The translations under genes and the position numbers were made by a program. Below, one piece after another: positions 58,139 through 64,000 of a DNA stretch of 64,000 nt (its first letter is position 1; the number at the start of each line of letters is the position of its first letter). A model generated the notes under the pieces. It was not told where the DNA came from and searched no databases. It worked only from the letters and a program-made list of their open reading frames with translations. The stretch comes from Beroe forskalii (lineage: Eukaryota > Ctenophora > Nuda > Beroida > Beroidae). The DNA is taken from NCBI GenBank assembly GCA_011033025.1, contig WFMF01000520.1, forward strand, positions 1 to 64,000, in the 5' to 3' direction.

Positions 58139-59741
58139 CCTCAAATTTATATGTCATCAATTTAGTTGATAACTATTATTCTAAGTGAATATTATCTTAT
58201 AGATTCAATACATTAAAATACATCGGAATATTTCATTATTTCACTAATTAACCAGTAAGTAGACAGTATTTCTAGTATTTGATATATCAATAAGTGGCTG
58301 TAAACATTGAATGTTTTGCTGCACATCCTAAGCCACATGAGGTAATGTGGTTTAGAGTACAGAGTGTAGTCGTGTACATTGAGTGTGTACAATGTTAAGA
58401 GTACAGAGTGTAGTCGTGTATATTGAGTGTGTACAATGTTAAGAGTACAGAGTGTAGTCGTGTATATTGAGTGTGTACAATGTATGCAATGTATAGAGGG
58501 TATCTGAAACAATCCGATCTAAGGATATACGTGCATGAATTGGGTTCGATTATAAGAGTTCAAATTGGCCATCTCACCATTAAGCTTGTTTCATGGTCAA
58601 TGGTCGTTATATAATGCTTACAAAAGCAATGATGATAAATTATAAAAGCAATTAAACAAGAATATATCTCAAACAAACGGAAATTATATTAATCTACCCT
58701 GGATATCAATTACTCTACCTTCCCACAGAGAATTTCAAAAAACCTAAAATGATTTCAATTGATGCTAATCAGAAAGTATGTGGATATTATTGTAATGATT
58801 AGAATTATAAAAGGTATCGAATTGCTTTCTACATCTTTCCAATTTCAATACTCAATACTACACTCAGTTTTCAATGACGAATCGTCAACATTGCAATTAG
58901 ACAATTGAGGAACTGGTACTCGATGGTCACAGCACAGAATGACAAAGAGGAACTGGTATTAGATCACACGACCATCTGATGTCACGCACTTTATCTCGTA
59001 CAATATTCTTACTCCGAGTAAAGTGCAGGGTAAGGATCAGGAAAGGGAGATGAAGTGTCCTGAGATCAAAGAATTCGTGGTGTTGTAATATTGTAGGCTT
59101 TGGTGCCAAGGATACCGACACGTAATGAAATGCTCAGTGCCCAAGCTTCAACTCAATCTTTCAAAATACCAGCCAATCTAGCACTTCACAAAGAACAAAT
59201 CAATCAAAGAAGAATACGATGGACAGAATAAGGTTATTCATGCAATGAGTAACGTGTTCTTAATGTCGGTTTCATCTTCTTTAGTACTCAGAACTGAAAA
59301 TAAAAACAGCAAATCCTAAATCATATTGCCTGTAGAACTTATATAATGCTTGAAATCGTGTAGAGTTAAGAAACTTTTAGTCCCATTTAGCTGGGAATTT
59401 CAAACAGATTCTCATAAAAAAACTGAGTGTATGCATACACACTTCACACGGAGGTAAATTGGATGAAATCAATTTGTGTAGGAGAAATAAACAGCAATTA
59501 CTATGCTGGTAAAAGCAATGTCAATATACTATCATTTAATAAACTTACAGCTAATGTACCCCAAGTTTAATTGATGATATATCTACTATAATATTGATCA
59601 TCAATCATTGTTCTAGAGAGAGAAAGAGAAAACTGAGTAAATCTGAAACGGAATGCTTTCGAAGCACTCGGAAAAAAACTTACAAAATACAAATCAAAAT
59701 CGAGCAAGCAATTTCTATATATCATAATCAGAAAGCTTTTA
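58139..59741. other. Upstream flank of TMEM216
   Basis: AT-rich; no gene seen. Contains three 58-base tandem units (GAGTACAGAGTGTAGTCGTG) at 58355-58480, about 220-340 bases before the TMEM216 start, in its likely promoter region. Confidence 0.5.
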
Positions 59742-61640
59742 TCAATTTAATCAGAAATAGGACGAGTAGAGTGGTTACGAACATCTTCAATTGTAACAAT
59801 TAAAACGTCGTGTTCTTGTGATATTTCAATGAATATATCATTCATCATAGTCATACATTCTGAGAAGTTTATTGGTTAGAACATACAACTGACACGCAAC
59901 ATATTCATATCACTGAGCTCTTATCTTGGCTAAATCCATAAGTGATTGAATTGAATTAATTTATTGGAAAATGCACTGAATATATACGATAGTCTACTGT
60001 CTGCTACTATGTGAAATACAATATACATTATACAATATACACAGCAATTGGCAATGTCAAGGCACGAGCACTGTACTCAGTACACGGTGACGTAATGACG
60101 TATGTGAGCTAGTAGAGAGAGAGAGTTCCCGGTCAAACCCTGTATTTGTCAATACGTCACTGCATACCAAAACTCTGTTGCTCAGTGACTCTGTGTCTTG
60201 ACCTTGTCAATAGCTGGGGAAAATTCTGCCCTTCAGTTGGTCTTGATACGTTGGTAAATTAAATAAGAATAACGGTACTGATTTCAGTTTATCATTAATT
60301 AATGTTCCATCATCGTATTCCTGTATATATGAGCTTTCTTTAATTTTGCGCTTAAACATTTTACTTTCAAACGTTAGTATATCACAATCCTCAAACGTAA
60401 TTTGGCAACTTGGATTTGCCGCCAAGTGTTTTCCAACTTCGGTCATACCAGTTCCACTTGTCTTCATGTGTTCTTCAAACCGTGTTCGAAGAGCACGACA
60501 AGTCTCACCAATATACCGTCGCCCACAACTACAAGTGATCCTGTATACCAAATCATGTTTGAGGTGTTTTGGCTGTCTGTCTTTAAAACTGAACTTATGA
60601 CATAATTTAATAAAGTTAACACGACAGAAAAGCTGGTACACGAAGGGCCAGAGAAGTTTAAGGTGTATTTTAAGTTACCATACATTGGCGACATTTCATC
60701 GAAAGTCAAACAATGTATTAACAAGGATCTACCGGGGAAATGTCAGTTAATTTATTTGAACAGTTATTCTAAATTATGTCATAAGTTCAGTTTTAAAGAC
60801 AGACAGCCAAAACACCTCAAACATGATTTGGTATACAGGATCACTTGTAGTTGTGGGCGACGGTATATTGGTGAGACTTGTCGTGCTCTTCGAACACGGT
60901 TTGAAGAACACATGAAGACAAGTGGAACTGGTATGACCGAAGTTGGAAAACACTTGGCGGCAAATCCAAGTTGCCAAATTACGTTTGAGGATTGTGATAT
61001 ACTAACGTTTGAAAGTAAAATGTTTAAGCGCAAAATTAAAGAAAGCTCATATATACAGGAATACGATGATGGAACATTAATTAATGATAAACTGAAATCA
61101 GTACCGTTATTCTTATTTAATTTACCAACGTATCAAGACCAACTGAAGGGCAGAATTTTCCCCAGCTATTGACAAGGTCAAGACACAGAGTCACTGAGCA
61201 ACAGAGTTTTGGTATGCAGTGACGTATTGACAAATACAGGGTTTGACCGGGAACTCTCTCTCTCTACTAGCTCACATACGTCATTACGTCACCGTGTACT
61301 GAGTACAGTGCTCGTGCCTTGACATTGCCAATTGCTGTGTATATTGTATAATGTATATTGTATTTCACATAGTAGCAGACAGTAGATTGTCGTATAATAT
61401 ATTCAGTGCATTTTCCAATAAATTAATTTAATTCAATTACTTATGGATTTAGCTAAGATAAGAGCTTAGTGATATGAATATGTTGCGTGTCAGTTGTATG
61501 TTCTAACCAATAAACTTCTCAGAATGTATGACTATGATGAATGATATATTCATTGAAATATCGCGGGAACACGACGTTTTAATTGTTACAATTGAAGATG
61601 TTCGTAACCACTCTACTCGTCCTATTTCTGATTAAATTGA
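59742..61640. mobile_element. Penelope-like retroelement 3' fragment as an inverted pair
   Basis: Two arms of about 870 bases (59742-60609 and 60770-61640) are inverted copies of each other around a 160-base spacer. Each arm carries the C-terminal GIY-YIG nuclease part: 60207-60641 on the minus strand (144 residues) and 60663-61172 on the plus strand (169 residues). Motifs: CSCGRRYIGETCRALRTRFE (GIY-YIG with the Cys-x-Cys of Penelope elements) and, in the plus copy, the preceding linker LPYIGDISSKVKQ. Reverse transcriptase is missing, so the element is 5'-truncated and incomplete. The very high arm identity suggests a recent event. Inverted and tandem partial copies are known for this family. 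Confidence 0.85.
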
Positions 61641-62245
61641 CGAAGAAATCCCTATTCTACACACCAAGAAAGCCTTTAGTTGTAGTAATAATAATAATGA
61701 TAATAATAATAATAATATACAAAGTAGAAAGTTAAATTAAGGCATACTATACAGTAATATATACATCAGGCTCATCACAAGGTAGCCGAACTATAGGGTG
61801 AGATAGAACTGAAAACACTTCGACCTGGAGTAACATGTGTATCATAGTATCGATCACCATGACAACCACACTTGAGAATTTCCATGGAAACCGCGCTTGA
61901 GAATTTTCATGGCAACCATGCGAATTTTCAAGATTTTCATGAGCGAAACAAGTGACAAACTGACAGGTCATGTGAATGATGTTCCTCCGTCATGTCAGAT
62001 GATTCGGATCCGCAGCTCAGACTGACACATCAGCTATATAAATTTTTTGAAGAATTATTGCTGATGTTGCATTCACCATTGCAGGCTTTTACACCCGTTC
62101 TGTTGACACCGGCTCGACTTACACCACATTCAGTTGACACCCGTTTTTTGATGCCTTTTTTGATGCCTTGACACCGCTCTTCACTCGAAAACCACTTCGT
62201 AAATTTGTACAGAATTACAGAGTACAACAACTCAAGATACACTTC
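61641..62245. other. Region downstream of TMEM203, probable 3' UTR
   Basis: No gene seen. AAT microsatellite at 61690-61720 and short TGACACC-type repeats at 62090-62180. Confidence 0.4.
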
Positions 62246-62764
62246 TCACATCAAGTAGTTGTTGATGTTATTCATTCTGTCATTCAGCCGGTTGACTGCC
62301 GGATCGTTCGACCTCCTCGTGGGTTGTGAACTGTCATAATTCCCCGTTATCTTGGGGTATATACACGATCTCACAAGGAGGAGTCCCAGCACGATGAACA
62401 GCGGAATGAAGACAGTCGTAAGGCTGTACTTAGTGTGCTCGAGGTGCTGGCACAGCAGCATCTCGAAGGAAATGAGCAGGGCAGTGAACGTGATTATCCA
62501 GAAGAACTTGAGGATGCCCCGGTGTCTCCGTGAGGTACAATGGAAGTGGAGTCTGAGGTAGATAATGAGTCTGAAGTATATCCACATGCCGTTTACAATC
62601 CATATGGGGGTGAATACGGTCCACCAGGTCACCTCGATGTCGTGTTCCAGCTTCATGGGGACGAGGATGGAGGTGAGGAGGAGGGACAGGACCTGGAGGG
62701 ACAGCTCGAAGGGGGACACTCCCAGCCACTCGGCGATCTCCTTGAGGGACAGGATACGTAACAT
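62246..62764 (-). CDS. TMEM203: TMEM203, ER calcium-related four-helix membrane protein
   Basis: Single exon, 172 residues against 136 in human TMEM203, an ER protein linked to calcium stores and STING signalling. Conserved features: N-terminal LSLKEIAEWLGVSPFEL (human FSLRELVQWLGFATFEI), WWTVFTPIWIVNGMWIYF (human WWNVFVPFFAADGLSTYF), FEMLLCQ (identical), and LFIVLGLLLVRSC near the end. Four hydrophobic segments at roughly 18-36, 47-70, 82-102 and 112-132. The C-terminus after RSC is extended by about 35 polar residues (Asn/Arg-rich), unlike vertebrates. The start is the Met directly before the conserved block. Confidence 0.9.
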   Translation of the reverse strand: MLRILSLKEIAEWLGVSPFELSLQVLSLLLTSILVPMKLEHDIEVTWWTVFTPIWIVNGMWIYFRLIIYLRLHFHCTSRRHRGILKFFWIITFTALLISFEMLLCQHLEHTKYSLTTVFIPLFIVLGLLLVRSCIYPKITGNYDSSQPTRRSNDPAVNRLNDRMNNINNYLM

Positions 62765-64000
62765 GTCCTAGGGCGAAGAGCGATTGTTAGGATATAGGGA
62801 GGCTAAACAGAAAGTTCAACCATAGTTTTTCTAAAATCGTAATGCCTATCGCTACAATTGATTTTTGTGGCTAAATTCTGATCATGGATTGATATCTGAA
62901 TTTCGCACTTTTTGGAAAAATAAGAATCAAAGTAATATACAGTTAAATATAAGGGCAACCAGAAGAATGTGTAAAGAAGTACAGTGAAACGAGCGGCCAA
63001 GTAACGTTCACTACTCGAATACAGAGATTACCAACTTAACTAAGATTATGTATAAAATGTAAAGATCATAGTATCATTATAAGATGACTGATGACTGATT
63101 CAACAATTTCTCTACTGGTAAACTATAGTAAACTATAGTACCTTAAACAATATCTAGTACTAAAGTTCCGAGTACAAAATACTGATATCATCGAGAAATA
63201 CATCTATAGTGATGTAACTAGAACGTGCATTATATGACTAAGTTAATCATCTTGAACCCATCGATTAATTATCAGAATATTAAAATTTTATTCATTGAAA
63301 ATAAAAGATAATCAAGAGTATCTTTGCACTATAAATCATGGAACGTGGTTGGTCTGTTGGCATTAGAACTTTAGATAGCAAATTTGGACAGCATAGCTAG
63401 CATATATAATATTAGCAAGTTTAAATCACTTGAAAGTCGTACAATGTACGCATTATATTATTATTTCAGTTAAGCTGAGTTAAATAAGAGTAAGAATAAG
63501 TTAACACTCGGCATACCATACAATACTGTTTCATTATAACATAGGTATCATTATTAACCAAAGGCAATCCGGACAGGCTGTGAAAAATAAGATGATAGGA
63601 AAGGCTACAAAATCTGTACACTACATTATCAACTTGTACGTATACATCCTTTCATTGCACACGTAATGTACATATTGCTTATTGTAATATGCAAATTTAA
63701 AGAAACTTTTCACATTGTCAACAAGTTAAAAAAGATGGATCTCAAAATTAATGTACTTTAATTCTTGAATACAAAACTAAAAAGCTAAAAACTATACCCA
63801 TTTACAGTTAGATTCTCAACGATCAGTTAATAACAGTGTTGTATTTGCTTATTATATATCTGTTATTGGCTCTTTGTGAACCAGCTATTGATAGTTCAGT
63901 GTTTGTACACCGGGGACAGAAGAGTTCAATCAGGGCGCCCCACAAAGCTAGCCTTGTATCTCAAAGTGTCCATAAAGAAACAGAAAGCTAGCTCTATGTC
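62765..64000. other. Upstream flank of TMEM203 to window end
   Basis: AT-rich. A short hydrophobic minus frame (62803-63000) lies immediately upstream of TMEM203 but has no recognisable homology or splice support. Nothing else seen. Confidence 0.4.

Noticed and set aside
60346-61033. Open frames antisense to the GIY-YIG frames
   Set aside because: Exact mirror shadows of the Penelope-like coding strand.

Overview
The window is animal nuclear DNA: split genes with GT-AG introns, long introns, a dense load of short palindromic transposons and many intronic minisatellites. The genes have clear vertebrate counterparts, but intron content and the nested receptor suggest a non-vertebrate, probably marine invertebrate. 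The species cannot be named from the sequence.

All four recognisable genes lie on the minus strand. (1) At the left edge is the 5' half of a pyruvate dehydrogenase kinase gene (about 89-2710; the ATP-binding half lies outside the window). (2) From 53151 down to 7112 is a complete DIP2 (disco-interacting protein 2) gene of about 46 kb. I assembled 33 coding exons, about 1,745 residues: a DMAP1-binding N-terminus, a Ser-rich linker with a 185-residue phase 0-0 extra exon, and two tandem adenylate-forming (FAAL-like) domains. (3) At 56765-58138 is TMEM216, a ciliary transition-zone tetraspan protein, in 4 exons. (4) At 62246-62764 is single-exon TMEM203. A class A GPCR reading frame (18066-19030, plus strand) sits inside a DIP2 intron and is broken by one frameshift. 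The genes are not an operon. TMEM216 concerns cilia, TMEM203 ER calcium, PDK mitochondrial carbon flux, and DIP2 lipid or acyl-adenylate chemistry.

The rest is repeats: two Helitrons with A|T insertion sites and CTAG ends; TA-, TTA- and TTAA-flanked MITEs; a foldback element inserted into a minisatellite unit; three copies of a GATC-rich MITE; a Penelope-like 3' fragment in a perfect head-to-head inverted pair; paired hairpin repeats; and long minisatellites (19030-20190, 28440-29610, 30410-30820, 38270-38550).

The most unusual pattern is that several intronic minisatellites are tandem copies of an exon edge together with its splice site. Copied 5' splice sites occur beside DIP2 exons 7, 23, 27 and 32 and PDK exon 4. 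Copied 3' splice sites occur beside DIP2 exons 17 (about 19 extra copies) and 29. This leaves trains of decoy splice sites next to real exons, and in PDK an in-frame, stronger alternative donor. I found no evidence of a wholly new gene system; this recurring exon-edge amplification is the best candidate for something undescribed.
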